This document shows positions 43,442 to 52,844 of a DNA stretch of 64,000 nucleotides, piece by piece. The notes below the pieces were generated by a model. It saw only the letters and a program-made list of their open reading frames with translations. It did not search any database and was not told the DNA's origin. Origin of the DNA: Bradyrhizobium cenepequi (GTDB lineage Bacteria > Pseudomonadota > Alphaproteobacteria > Rhizobiales > Xanthobacteraceae); assembly GCF_020329485.1 (NCBI RefSeq), contig NZ_JAGKJI010000015.1:85883-149882 (forward strand), given 5' to 3'. Positions within the stretch are counted from its first letter, which is position 1, and each line of letters opens with the position of its first letter. The position numbers and the translations under genes are program-made.

Positions 43442-44298
43442 CAGCTTTGCAGACCGACGACGAACAGCCGTTTTGCATCCGCAGCCTCGATCATGGCCTG
43501 CGGTTCGGCGGCAAGGGTGTTACCGGCAATGACAGCAATCCCGGCAAGGCCCGCCCTTGCGGCGCCCTCGACCGTCCTCGGCCCGACCGTCGGCAGATCG
43601 TAGCGCAGGTCCTGGCCGCTCTTGGGCGCCTTCACCAGCACGCCGTGGCCGCTCAAGGCACGGATGCGGCCGTCGGCGCGGAGCCGCGCCACCCGCGCCA
43701 GGAGCCCATCGGTCCCCTCGATGTCCTCGACCGCGACCACATGGCCGTCGATCACGACCGCCGCCTGGCCGATGTCGAACGGGCCGAGCGCGGCAAGCAC
43801 CTCGCGCCCCCGCGCGATGTCGGCGCTCGCACTGCCGGCCGGCGTCGCGCGCGTGATGCAGCCTTCGGGCATCAGCAGATCCGGGGCGACATCCTTGATC
43901 CCGACCATGCGAAATCCATCCTGTTCGAGAATGCGGCCGACGCCGGATAGCAGATGATCGTCGCCGCCTCGAAACGCGCGGATGACGTTTCCGAGAACGC
44001 GGAGCGTCTTGAAGTCCAGCCGGATTTCGGAGAGCGCCGGCCGCATCAACGTGCCGATGAAGATCAGGTCGCGGCAGCCCTCCTCGCGAAACAGCCTTGT
44101 CGCCCGCCCAAGCTGGCCGACGGAAATCCAGCGATGGCGGAAGCGCTCGACGCGAGCCGGATCACAGGCGCCGCGCAGCGCGAACAGCACCGGCGCGATG
44201 CCACGTCTGGTAAGCGACTCCGCGACGGCAAAGGGCATGGCGCCCCCACCTGCGATGACGCCAACCGGAGAGGAAATCGCTGGAGCCGCTGACGTCAT
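43441..44298 (-). CDS. lpxI: UDP-2,3-diacylglucosamine pyrophosphatase LpxI
   Basis: A 285-residue LpxI, which hydrolyses UDP-2,3-diacylglucosamine to lipid X; it replaces LpxH in most alphaproteobacteria. The N-terminal part begins VGVIAGGGAMPFAVAESLTR; the C-terminal catalytic half has AAVVIDGHVVAVEDIEGTDG (catalytic aspartate region), GVLVKAPKSGQDLRYDLPTV and AGLAGIAVIAGNTL. Placed between lpxA (19 bases upstream) and lpxB (1-base overlap), consistent with the pathway order. Confidence 0.95.
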   Translation of the reverse strand: MTSAAPAISSPVGVIAGGGAMPFAVAESLTRRGIAPVLFALRGACDPARVERFRHRWISVGQLGRATRLFREEGCRDLIFIGTLMRPALSEIRLDFKTLRVLGNVIRAFRGGDDHLLSGVGRILEQDGFRMVGIKDVAPDLLMPEGCITRATPAGSASADIARGREVLAALGPFDIGQAAVVIDGHVVAVEDIEGTDGLLARVARLRADGRIRALSGHGVLVKAPKSGQDLRYDLPTVGPRTVEGAARAGLAGIAVIAGNTLAAEPQAMIEAADAKRLFVVGLQS

Positions 44299-44317
44299 GG
44301 CTCAGGCGCCCCTCGCA

Positions 44318-45115
44318 TCAGTGCTTGCCGTCTACGGCCGGAAGACAGAGCGGTCGCTTGCCCTTGCCGATGAAGGCGAGGATCTCGGCGATTGCTGGAT
44401 CCTCGGCCGCCAGCGGCTGCACCGCGGCCAATCGCTCGGCGAAGACACCCTCGCCGTGGAACAGCTTTTGGTAGAAGGCGCGGACGGTCACCAGCCGCTC
44501 CCTGGTGAACTTGCGGCGCCTCATGCCGATGATGTTGAGGCCTTCGAGCACGGCATATTGGCCGTTGGCGAGGCCGAACGGGATGATGTCGTCACGCACG
44601 CCGCAGACGCCGCCGACCATCACCTGCCGCCCGATCCGCGTGAACTGATGTACGGCGGAGAGGCCGCCGATATAGACGAAATCCCCGATCTCGCAGTGGC
44701 CGCCAAGCGTGGCGGACGTCGCGAAGATCACATCGTTGCCAACCGTGCAGTCATGACCGACATGGCTGTTGTTCATGAAGTAGCCGCGATCGCCGACACG
44801 CGTAAGTCCGCCGCCTTTCACGGTGCCGATGTTCATCGTCACGCCTTCGCGAATGGTGCAGGTGGTGCCGATCTCAAGCCGCGTCGGCTCTCCGCGATAG
44901 CTCAGATCCTGCGGCGGCCCGCCCAGCACCGCAAACGGCGAAATCACGCATTCCGCGCCGATCGACGTGTGGCCGGTCACGGTCACCTGCGCAATGAGCT
45001 TGCAGTTCTCGCCGATCACGACATTGGGGCCGATGACGCAGTAGGGGCCGATCGAGGTGCCCTCGCCGATCACGGCGCCATCCGCAATCCGCGCGGTGGG
45101 ATCGATCATGCTCAT
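44318..45115 (-). CDS. lpxA: UDP-N-acetylglucosamine O-acyltransferase
   Basis: A 265-residue left-handed beta-helix enzyme starting lipid A synthesis. The first two-thirds are hexapeptide repeats (IADGAVIGEGTSIGPYCVIG, VVIGENCKLIAQVTVTG). The catalytic histidine lies in NNSHVGHDCTVGNDVI, and IGGLSAVHQFTRIGRQVMVG is also visible. The C-terminal helical domain starts around residue 190 (NIIGMRRRKFTRERL). Length and position between fabZ and lpxI are typical. Confidence 0.96.
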   Translation of the reverse strand: MSMIDPTARIADGAVIGEGTSIGPYCVIGPNVVIGENCKLIAQVTVTGHTSIGAECVISPFAVLGGPPQDLSYRGEPTRLEIGTTCTIREGVTMNIGTVKGGGLTRVGDRGYFMNNSHVGHDCTVGNDVIFATSATLGGHCEIGDFVYIGGLSAVHQFTRIGRQVMVGGVCGVRDDIIPFGLANGQYAVLEGLNIIGMRRRKFTRERLVTVRAFYQKLFHGEGVFAERLAAVQPLAAEDPAIAEILAFIGKGKRPLCLPAVDGKH

Positions 45116-45278
45116 TACGACAGGCCCGCTACTGGTTGATGCGCAACCGCGCTAAACAATCGAATTTTCCGGTGGTTAGCGCGACATTGCCCGGCATGTC
45201 CAGTGACGTATCGTGACGGCGTATTGCAGCGCGCGGCACGCGGATCGTGTCCGGAGTTCGAAGGGCGCGCCGAGCCGT

Positions 45279-45737
45279 TCAATCCGTCAGCATCGCACCG
45301 ACATCGGCTTCGGCGACGATCTGGCCGTTGACCTTGGCGTCGCCGTGAAACCACCACATGGTCTTGCGGCGGCCGATCGAGCGCATGTGGTACTCGATGG
45401 TGTCGCCGGGCATCACGGGCTTACGGAATTTGCACTTGTCGATGGTGAGGAAATAGACGGCGCGCGGCTTCTCGGTGCCCTCCACCGACTTGATGCCGAT
45501 CACGCCGGCGGTCTGCGCCATGGCCTCGATCATCATCACGCCGGGATAGACCGGGCGCTCGGGAAAATGCCCGAGGAACGGTGGCTCGTTGAAGGTGACG
45601 TTCTTGACGCCGATGCCGCTATAGTCGGCACGGATGTTGATGACCCGGTCGATCAACAGCATCGGATAGCGGTGCGGCAGCGTCTTGAGGATGTCGTTGA
45701 TGTCCACAAGCTCGAACCTGACCGGTGACTCCTCCAT
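45279..45737 (-). CDS. fabZ: (3R)-hydroxyacyl-ACP dehydratase FabZ
   Basis: A 152-residue hot-dog-fold dehydratase of fatty acid synthesis. The catalytic histidine is in EPPFLGHFPERPVYPGVMMI and the glutamate follows in the long helix IEAMAQTAGVIGI; HRYPMLLIDRVI and CKFRKPVMPGDTIEYHM are also typical. Its start overlaps the lpxD stop by one base, tying hydroxyacyl-ACP supply to lipid A acylation. Confidence 0.96.
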   Translation of the reverse strand: MEESPVRFELVDINDILKTLPHRYPMLLIDRVINIRADYSGIGVKNVTFNEPPFLGHFPERPVYPGVMMIEAMAQTAGVIGIKSVEGTEKPRAVYFLTIDKCKFRKPVMPGDTIEYHMRSIGRRKTMWWFHGDAKVNGQIVAEADVGAMLTD

Positions 45738-46804
45738 TACTCCTGTTCCTCGCGTTTCGAATCCAGTGCACCGTCGCGCACCAGGCGCTCCACCGCAAGA
45801 ATCTCCCTAAACCACTGTTTGGTCGGTTTGGCAAAATGACCACCCCAGCGGCCATTGGCCGGGATGTCGTCCTTCACGGCGCTCATCGCCGTGACCTGGG
45901 CACCGTCGCCGATCTTGAGGTGGTTGTTGATGCCCACCTTGGCGCCCAGCGCGACATTGTCGCCGATTGTCAGGCTACCCGCGAGCCCGATCTGGGCCGC
46001 AAGCAGGCAGTGCCTGCCGATGGTCACGTTGTGGCCGATCTGGACCTGGTTGTCGACTTTCGTACCCTCGCCGATCACGGTGTCCCGCAGGCTGCCGCGG
46101 TCGATCGTGGAACCGGCGCCGATCTCGACATTGTTCTGGATCAGGACCCGGCCGGTCTGCGGCACCTTGAGGTGGCCGTCGGGCCCGAAGAAGATGAAAC
46201 CGTAGCCGTCCTGGCCGATATTGCAGCCGGGATGGATCAGGACGTTGTTGCCGATCAGCGCGTTCTGGATCGTCGTCTTGGCGCCGACATTGCAGTCGCG
46301 TCCGATCTTGACGTCGGCCGCGATCACCGCGCCCGCACCGACCACGGTGCCGGAGCCGATCTCGACCCGGGCACCGATCACCGCCAGCGGATCGACGGTC
46401 ACGCCGTCCTCCAGACGCGCCGTCGGATCGATGATCGCCGACGGCGCAATGCCCTCGACGCCGAACCATGAGCCAGGCCTGAGCGCATCGCTGTGCCATT
46501 GCCGGGCCAGTTGCACGAAGGCGTGGAACGGCTTTGCGGCCCGGAGCACCGCCACATGAGCGGGAACCTCGGCCTCGAAGCGCGGGCTGACCAAACAGGC
46601 GCCGGCCTTGGTGGAGGTGAGTTGGTCGACATATTTGAGATTGTCGAAAAACGACAGATGCATGGGGCCAGCCTCGTCGAGCGAGGCAAGCCCCCTGATT
46701 ACCTGGCTACCCCTGGAGAGGTCGACCAAATGCGCCTTCGTCAACGCGGCGATGTCAGCCAGCGTCGACGAAGGGGGACTCTTAAAGAAGATCGGCTGCG
46801 CCAT
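45737..46804 (-). CDS. lpxD: UDP-3-O-(3-hydroxyacyl)glucosamine N-acyltransferase
   Basis: A 355-residue LpxD adding the N-linked hydroxyacyl chain. The N-terminal uridine-binding domain (about 1-100) ends near FHAFVQLARQW; a hexapeptide helix follows with IGARVEIGSGTVVGAGAVIA, and the catalytic histidine region NQVQIGHNVTIGRHCLLAAQ. The C-terminal helix carries FREILAVERLV. It is 32 bases after bamA and overlaps fabZ by one base. Confidence 0.96.
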   Translation of the reverse strand: MAQPIFFKSPPSSTLADIAALTKAHLVDLSRGSQVIRGLASLDEAGPMHLSFFDNLKYVDQLTSTKAGACLVSPRFEAEVPAHVAVLRAAKPFHAFVQLARQWHSDALRPGSWFGVEGIAPSAIIDPTARLEDGVTVDPLAVIGARVEIGSGTVVGAGAVIAADVKIGRDCNVGAKTTIQNALIGNNVLIHPGCNIGQDGYGFIFFGPDGHLKVPQTGRVLIQNNVEIGAGSTIDRGSLRDTVIGEGTKVDNQVQIGHNVTIGRHCLLAAQIGLAGSLTIGDNVALGAKVGINNHLKIGDGAQVTAMSAVKDDIPANGRWGGHFAKPTKQWFREILAVERLVRDGALDSKREEQE

Positions 46805-46836
46805 TCCATCCGTCGCAGTGCGGCCGACGATCGCGC

Positions 46837-49401
46837 TTAGAACGATGTTCCGCCGCCAAACTTGAATTCCTGCACGCGATCGAACTGACCCTTGGTAAGC
46901 GGGATCGCATAGTCGAACCGCAGCGGACCGAACGGCGAGGCCCAGATCAGGCCGACACCGACCGAGGTACGGACGACGTTAGCATTATCATATTGCAGTC
47001 CAAGGCAGGTTCCGGGGCTGGACGGGGTCGTCGCGTTGCCGACCGTTGGCGGAATGCAGCCCGGCACATTGACTTCGCCCGTCTGAGCCCAAGAGGTCGG
47101 TCCCTTGTAGTCAAACAGACCGCCAGCGTCGGCATAGATCGAACCCTTGAGCCCGACTTCCTTCGGCAGGAACCAGAACGGCATCTGCAGTTCCGCCGAT
47201 ACGCCCCAGTACTTGGTGCCGCCGAGTGCGTCCATCGTGCCGAACGGGTTGATGTCACGCGGACCGATGCCATTTGGCGCGAAGCCGCGGACCAGGTTCG
47301 GACCCATCTGGAAATGGTCGAGCATGCGGATCTGGTCATTGCCGATCTGGTTGAGGATACCGCCCTGCGCATGGATCAGGCCGACGATATCGGCGACCAG
47401 CGGGGTGTAATACTTCACGTCGATCGCGCTCTTGATATAGCTGACGTCGCCGCCGACGCCGGCAAAGTCCTGCTTGAAGTCGACCAGGAGGCCGTCAGTC
47501 GGGTTCTTGTTGTTGTCGAGCGTATTGTAGTTGAGCGAGTAGCCGAGCGCCGAAGTGATCGCCTTGCCGTTCTGCAACTCCTTGCGGACCGGCAGCGAAG
47601 CTTCGCCGTCGCTGTAGCACCACAGGCCAAGACCCGAGGCATCGGTAGCACCCAGCGCATTCGCAGCGGCGGCACCGTTGGCCTCGACCCAGGCCGGCGA
47701 CGGATTGAAGGCGAGCAGGCCGTTGCTGGGATTGTTGTTACAGTTCGCCAGCTGATACGGCAGGCTGATCTTCTGCTGATAGATCGAGTAGCGGAGCTGC
47801 AACGCGAGGTCTTCACGCAGGCTGAAGCCGAGCCGCGGGCTGAAGCCCAGGGTTTCGGTGCCGTACGAAATATAGCTGTTCGCGAGTTGCTGGCGCTGGA
47901 ACAGGTCGAGGCCGAGCGCCACGCGATAGTCGAGCAGATACGGTTCGACGAACGACAGCGAGTAACCGCGCGCATATTGTCCGTAGGTCACGGACGCCTT
48001 CGCAAACAGGCCTCGCCCAAGGAAGTTGCGCTCCGAGATGCTGACTTCCGCGAGCGCACCGTCGGTGGTCGAATAGCCGCCCGAGACCGAGAAGTCGCCG
48101 GTCGACTTCTCCTCGAGATCGACGATCAGGATCACGCGGTCGCTGGAGGAGCCCGGCTCCGTGGTGATCTTCACGCTCTTGAAGAAGTCGAGGTTCTTGA
48201 GCCGCCGCTCGGCGCGATCGACCAAGGCGCGGTTGTAGGCGTCGCCTTCGGAAATATCGAACTCGCGGCGGATAACGTAATCGCGGGTGCGGGTATTGCC
48301 GCGGATATTGATGCGCTCGATATAGGTTCGCGGGCCCTCGTCCACGGCGAACACGATCGAGACGGTGTGATTCTCGAAATTGCGGTCACCGCGCGGCCGT
48401 ACGATGGCGAAGGCGTAGCCCCGCCGCGAGGCCTCGATCTGCATTTCCTCGACCGATTTCTCCAGCGCCTCGGCGTTGTACAGCGAGCCGACGGAAACAC
48501 GCGAGAACGAGCTCAGCGAGTTGGCATCCAGCGTTGCGATCGAAGACTGATAGGAGACCGATCCCACCCGATACTGCTGCCCCTCCTCAATCTTGAAGGT
48601 GACGAGGAAGCCCTTCTTTTCGGGATCGTATTCGGTCAGCGCAGCCACCACCTGCACGTCGGCGAAGCCGTGCTTGAGGTAGAAGCGGCGAATCAGGTCG
48701 CGGTCGGCCTCGACCCGATCGGGATCGTAGGTGTCGGCGCCGCCGAGGAAGCTCAGCAGGTTCGATTCGCGGGTCTTGATGACGTCGCGCAGGCGGTAGG
48801 AGGAATAGTAGTTGTTGCCGATGAACTCGATCGACCGGACGCCGGTCTTCGGGCCTTCGGTGATGGTGAAGATCAGGTCGACGCGGTTGTTCGGCTGCTC
48901 GATGATTTCCGGGTTGACGTGCACATCATAGCGGCCCGAGCGGCGGTAGATTTCGGCGATGCGCTGGGCATCGGACTGCACCATCGGACGCGAGAAGGTA
49001 CCGCGCGGCTTGGACTGGATTTCCGCGGAAAGCTGGTCGTCCTTGACCTTCTTGTTGCCCTCGAAGGCGATGCGGCCGATCACAGGGTTTTCGACCACGG
49101 TGACGATGATCCGGCCACCGGCCGTGTTGATTCGGACGTCCTGGAATAGGCCGGTCTCGATCAGCGCCTTCAGGCCATCGTCGATGTCGGCCTGGCTCAG
49201 GCGCCCGCCCGCACTGGGCCTGAAATAGGAGCGGATGGTCTCGACCTCGACGCGGCGGTTCCCCTCCACCGTGATCGAATCCACCGTCTGGGCGGCAGCA
49301 GGCGCAGACATAACCATAGCCGCCAGCGAGGCAGCCACCGGCACAGCGAACATGATCAGGGCGGCAAGCAGGCCCCCCCGCACTCGCATTCCAACAATCA
49401 T
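46837..49401 (-). CDS. bamA: Outer membrane protein assembly factor BamA
   Basis: An 854-residue Omp85 protein. The signal peptide is within the first 40 residues (core LLAALIMFAVPVAAS, cleavage after APAAAQ). Five POTRA domains follow (first: TVDSITVEGNRRVEVETIRS; fifth: TYIERINIRGNTRTRDYVIR), then the 16-strand barrel with the VRGF-type motif as LVRGFAPNGIGPRD. The last strand ends GGGTSF with the terminal phenylalanine. The frame is open to 49566; ATG 49401 gives a proper signal peptide. It inserts beta-barrel proteins into the outer membrane. Confidence 0.97.
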   Translation of the reverse strand: MIVGMRVRGGLLAALIMFAVPVAASLAAMVMSAPAAAQTVDSITVEGNRRVEVETIRSYFRPSAGGRLSQADIDDGLKALIETGLFQDVRINTAGGRIIVTVVENPVIGRIAFEGNKKVKDDQLSAEIQSKPRGTFSRPMVQSDAQRIAEIYRRSGRYDVHVNPEIIEQPNNRVDLIFTITEGPKTGVRSIEFIGNNYYSSYRLRDVIKTRESNLLSFLGGADTYDPDRVEADRDLIRRFYLKHGFADVQVVAALTEYDPEKKGFLVTFKIEEGQQYRVGSVSYQSSIATLDANSLSSFSRVSVGSLYNAEALEKSVEEMQIEASRRGYAFAIVRPRGDRNFENHTVSIVFAVDEGPRTYIERINIRGNTRTRDYVIRREFDISEGDAYNRALVDRAERRLKNLDFFKSVKITTEPGSSSDRVILIVDLEEKSTGDFSVSGGYSTTDGALAEVSISERNFLGRGLFAKASVTYGQYARGYSLSFVEPYLLDYRVALGLDLFQRQQLANSYISYGTETLGFSPRLGFSLREDLALQLRYSIYQQKISLPYQLANCNNNPSNGLLAFNPSPAWVEANGAAAANALGATDASGLGLWCYSDGEASLPVRKELQNGKAITSALGYSLNYNTLDNNKNPTDGLLVDFKQDFAGVGGDVSYIKSAIDVKYYTPLVADIVGLIHAQGGILNQIGNDQIRMLDHFQMGPNLVRGFAPNGIGPRDINPFGTMDALGGTKYWGVSAELQMPFWFLPKEVGLKGSIYADAGGLFDYKGPTSWAQTGEVNVPGCIPPTVGNATTPSSPGTCLGLQYDNANVVRTSVGVGLIWASPFGPLRFDYAIPLTKGQFDRVQEFKFGGGTSF

Positions 49402-49542
49402 GCGCACCGCGCCCTTATCATTCCACTGCCGGCCCGTTCCCCAACGGTCCGACAGATTCCCAACCTTACTGCCAAGCTTGTAACCAATTTTGCCATGGCG
49501 GCAAACGATTGGCGGCCGTGCAATTCCATTTTCATTCCAAGA

Positions 49543-49560
49543 CGTTGCCGTTAGGCAACG
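49543..49560. other. Small perfect hairpin between rseP and bamA
   Basis: CGTTGCC and GGCAACG (7 bp) flank a GTTA loop. There is no T-run on the minus strand, so it is a leader hairpin or processing site rather than a classical terminator. Confidence 0.4.
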
Positions 49561-49576
49561 CCACAAAAAAGCCGTT

Positions 49577-50728
49577 TCACGATGCCGCGAGATGGAGGAT
49601 GTCGTTGTAGGTCGCGAACACCATCAGCATTAGCACCAGAGCCAGCCCGATTCGGAACCCCATTTCCTGCGCGCGTTCGGACAGCGGCCGGCCGCGGATC
49701 GCCTCAACCGCATAGAACAAAAGATGGCCGCCATCGAGCAGCGGCACCGGGAACAGGTTGAGGAGCCCGATCGAGATCGAGAGCACGGCGGCGAGGTGAA
49801 TCAGCGCGGCAAGGCCGATGCTGGCGACCTGCCCCGAGATCCGCGCGATTCCGAGCGGCCCGCCCACCTGGTTGGCGGCCTCGCGGCCGGTGAAGACACC
49901 GCCGATATAGGAGATGGTCCGGTCCACCACGAACCAGGTCTCCTTCACCCCAAGCCAGAGCGCGGTGGCAGGATCGACCCGCTCGGTCACGGCTTCGCCC
50001 GGCGCGGTGGCGCGGGTGATTCCCAGAATGCCCTGCCGGTGGGTGTTCCCGAAGGGATCCTTGATGTCGCGAAGTTCAGGCGTCGCCTGCAACTGGATAG
50101 TGGAACCGCTGCGCTTGACGGTGAAGGTCAGCCGATCGCCACCGTGGATGCTGACGATACGCTGCATGTCCGAGAAGCTGCCGATCGCGGTACCGTCGAT
50201 CGCGGCGATAACGTCGCCAACCTGGAACCCGGCCGTCGCCGCGGCACTTCCCGGCTCAATCTTGTCGACCTGCGCCGTGGTGCTCGGCCTGCCAAAGAAG
50301 GTGAACAGGCAGGTGAAGATCACGATCGCCAGGATGAAATTGGCGACCGGGCCGGCCGCGACAATGGCTGCGCGCGGCCCGACCTTCTTGTGATGGAAGC
50401 TGCCCTTGCGCTCCTCCGTACTCATCGTCGCGAGGGTCTCGGTCGAAGGCGTGGAGGCTTCGCTGTCGTCGCCGAAGAATTTGACATAGCCGCCGAGTGG
50501 GATCGCGGAGAGCTTCCAGCGCGTGCCATGACGGTCGTTGAAACCGAACAGTTCCGGCCCAAAGCCCAGCGAGAAGGTTAACACCTTCACGCCGACCCAG
50601 CGGGCGACCAGGAAATGGCCGAGCTCATGGAAAAAAACGACGATCGTCAGGACGAACAGGAAGGGAACCACATAACCGATGAGCCCGTGACTCAACGTAT
50701 TGAAACTATGCAGGAAAAATTCGGTCAT
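49577..50728 (-). CDS. rseP: Intramembrane site-2 protease RseP
   Basis: A 383-residue zinc metalloprotease of the inner membrane. The active site HELGH lies in VVFFHELGHFLVARWVGVK near residue 35, a PDZ domain at about 130-220 has VDKIEPGSAAATAGFQVGDV, and the third zinc ligand is in LLNLFPVPLLDGGHLLFY near residue 330. One PDZ domain is recognisable. It cleaves transmembrane anti-sigma factors and signal peptide remnants. Between dxr and bamA as is usual. Confidence 0.95.
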   Translation of the reverse strand: MTEFFLHSFNTLSHGLIGYVVPFLFVLTIVVFFHELGHFLVARWVGVKVLTFSLGFGPELFGFNDRHGTRWKLSAIPLGGYVKFFGDDSEASTPSTETLATMSTEERKGSFHHKKVGPRAAIVAAGPVANFILAIVIFTCLFTFFGRPSTTAQVDKIEPGSAAATAGFQVGDVIAAIDGTAIGSFSDMQRIVSIHGGDRLTFTVKRSGSTIQLQATPELRDIKDPFGNTHRQGILGITRATAPGEAVTERVDPATALWLGVKETWFVVDRTISYIGGVFTGREAANQVGGPLGIARISGQVASIGLAALIHLAAVLSISIGLLNLFPVPLLDGGHLLFYAVEAIRGRPLSERAQEMGFRIGLALVLMLMVFATYNDILHLAAS

Positions 50729-50770
50729 TCAGATCCCCTCGACCAGGGCCGGAGGCCCCGTTCCAACCGT

Positions 50771-51994
50771 CTACGATGCCTTTAGGGCAATTTCAGGCAA
50801 TAGGGAGGCCGCCCTATTTCTCGCGTTATGGTCAACGGAAATCGCATCATCTGCCGACGTCAGAGGCGCCAGATTGCCGGACCTGATCCAGTCGTTCAGG
50901 GTCGCCTCCACCAGCCGCGCGATCGCGCCGAACTTGATCTTGCCGGCGATGAAGGCGGCAACCGCCACCTCGTTGGCGGCATTATATACCGTGGTCGCGC
51001 CCCGGCCGGTCCTTAACGATTCGTAAGCCAGCCGGAGCCCGGGGAACCGCTCGAAATCCGGCGCCTCGAACGTCAACTGGCCTATCTTGGCGAGGTCGAG
51101 TCTTGCCGACGGCCCGACGATGCGATCGGGCCAACCGAGGCAATGCGCGATCGGAATGCGCATGTCGGGCGTGCCGAGCTGCGCGACCACCGAGCGGTCC
51201 GAGAATTCCACCATGCCGTGGATGATCGACTGCGGATGCACGAGCACGTCGATCTGGTCCGGCGTCAGCGCGAACAGATACGATGCCTCGATCACCTCGA
51301 GCCCCTTGTTCATCATCGAGGCGGAGTCGATCGTGATCTTCTGGCCCATGCTCCAGTTCGGATGCTTCAGCGCCTGCGCCAAGGTCGCCTGCTCGATATC
51401 GGCCGGAGCCCAAGTGCGGAACGGCCCGCCGGAAGCAGTGATGATCACGCGCACCAGCTCCTCGCGGTTGCCGGAGCTCAGTGCCTGAAACAGCGCGTTA
51501 TGCTCGGAATCCGCTGGCAGAATGCAGGCGCCCGCCTTCAGCGCGCGCTGCATGAAGAAATCGCCGGCGCACACCAGGCACTCCTTGTTGGCGAGCGCGA
51601 CCGCCGCTCCGCGATCGACCGCCGCGAGCGCCGGCTTCAAGCCCGCTGCACCACTGACCGCCGCCATCACCCAATCCGCCGGCCGCGCGGCGGCCTCGAT
51701 GATTGCGCTTTCGCCGGCACCGCATTCGATCCGGGTGCCCGCCAGCGCATCCTTCAATTGGGACAGTTTGCTCGGATCGGCCACCGCCGCAAAGCGCGCG
51801 TCGAATTCCCGGGCGAGCTTGGCAAGCCCCTGCACATTGCCATTGGCAGTCAGCGCCTCGACGCGAAAACGGTCGCGCGCACCGCGCAAGAGGTCCATGG
51901 TGCTGTCGCCGATCGAGCCGGTGGCACCCAGCACGGTCACGGTGCGCACCGCGGATGCCGCGGCCTTGTTGTTTCGCAATGGGACTGCGCTCAT
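50771..51994 (-). CDS. dxr: 1-deoxy-D-xylulose 5-phosphate reductoisomerase
   Basis: A 407-residue enzyme of the MEP isoprenoid pathway using NADPH. The nucleotide loop is VTVLGATGSIGDSTMDLLR; ALANKECLVCAGDFFM, LPADSEHNALFQAL (metal ligands D/E), ITASGGPFRTW, HPNWSMGQKITIDSASMMNK and PQSIIHGMVEFSDRSVVAQL are all present. ATG 51994 has AGGAA very close upstream; the frame extends to 52072 inside cdsA. The start lies four bases before the cdsA stop codon. Confidence 0.96.
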   Translation of the reverse strand: MSAVPLRNNKAAASAVRTVTVLGATGSIGDSTMDLLRGARDRFRVEALTANGNVQGLAKLAREFDARFAAVADPSKLSQLKDALAGTRIECGAGESAIIEAAARPADWVMAAVSGAAGLKPALAAVDRGAAVALANKECLVCAGDFFMQRALKAGACILPADSEHNALFQALSSGNREELVRVIITASGGPFRTWAPADIEQATLAQALKHPNWSMGQKITIDSASMMNKGLEVIEASYLFALTPDQIDVLVHPQSIIHGMVEFSDRSVVAQLGTPDMRIPIAHCLGWPDRIVGPSARLDLAKIGQLTFEAPDFERFPGLRLAYESLRTGRGATTVYNAANEVAVAAFIAGKIKFGAIARLVEATLNDWIRSGNLAPLTSADDAISVDHNARNRAASLLPEIALKAS

Positions 51995-51998
51995 TTCC

Positions 51999-52844
51999 TC
52001 ACCAAACCATAAGACCGCGGCCGACGCCATCCGCGCCGCCCCGCAAGAAGCCGAAAATCGCAGCGACGGCAACCGCGGCGACGAATCCGTCCAGCCGGTC
52101 CATCAGCCCGCCATGGCCGGGAATGAGATGGCTGGAATCCTTCACGCCGAACCGCCGCTTCACCGCGGACTCGAAGAGATCGCCGAACTGGGAAACCACC
52201 GACAGCGCCGCGCCCAACACCAGCAGCGGCGCAACCGGGCCGAGGCCGAACACCGCAAAGCCGGCCGCGATGATGAGGCTTCCCACCAAGCTGCCAACTG
52301 CGCCAGCCCAGGTCTTCTTCGGGCTGACCCGCGGCCAGAGTTTTGGGCCACCGATGCCGCGGCCCGCGAAATAGCCGCTGCTGTCGGTCGCCCAGACGAC
52401 CAACAGCACGAACATCAGAGCCACAAAGCCTTCCGAATCCTGCCGCAGCAGGACCGAGGCGATTTCCGCGACGGCGGCGTAGCAAAATCCTGCGATCGTC
52501 CACTGACGTTGCTCAGGTGAAATCACGGCAATCGCGATCAGCCCGATCGCCAGCACCAGCAGCGAGGCGTCAAGCCGCCCTGCCCCGAGACAGAGCCCCG
52601 CAGCCGCCAGCGCGAGCACGCCGGCCACGATCACGCGCAGCCTGTGCCCGGCGCCGATAACCGCCAGCCATTCGACATAGAGGCCGATCGCGGCGAGCGT
52701 AACGAGAAGAATCCAGAGAAAACCGCCGGCATAGGCGATCGCAATCGCAACCGGCGCCAGCACCAGCGCCGCGATCACGCGCATCAGGAGGTTGCGCGAT
52801 GGCGGCTCATTCGTTGCCGCGGGTGCGGCTTTATCTTGGGTCAC
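51999..52844 (-). CDS. cdsA: Phosphatidate cytidylyltransferase
   Basis: A 281-residue inner-membrane enzyme making CDP-diacylglycerol for phospholipids. Multiple membrane helices are followed by the CdsA signature around SLVGSLIIAAGFAVFGLG and the characteristic end SQFGDLFESAVKRRFGVKDS then HLIPGHGGLMDRLDG. It overlaps the uppS stop by four bases (ATGA), so translation is coupled. Confidence 0.95.
   Translation of the reverse strand: MTQDKAAPAATNEPPSRNLLMRVIAALVLAPVAIAIAYAGGFLWILLVTLAAIGLYVEWLAVIGAGHRLRVIVAGVLALAAAGLCLGAGRLDASLLVLAIGLIAIAVISPEQRQWTIAGFCYAAVAEIASVLLRQDSEGFVALMFVLLVVWATDSSGYFAGRGIGGPKLWPRVSPKKTWAGAVGSLVGSLIIAAGFAVFGLGPVAPLLVLGAALSVVSQFGDLFESAVKRRFGVKDSSHLIPGHGGLMDRLDGFVAAVAVAAIFGFLRGGADGVGRGLMVW

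Noticed and set aside
46993..49149. A 718-codon plus-strand open frame
   Set aside because: Antisense shadow of bamA; low-complexity Arg/Asp/Val-rich translation.
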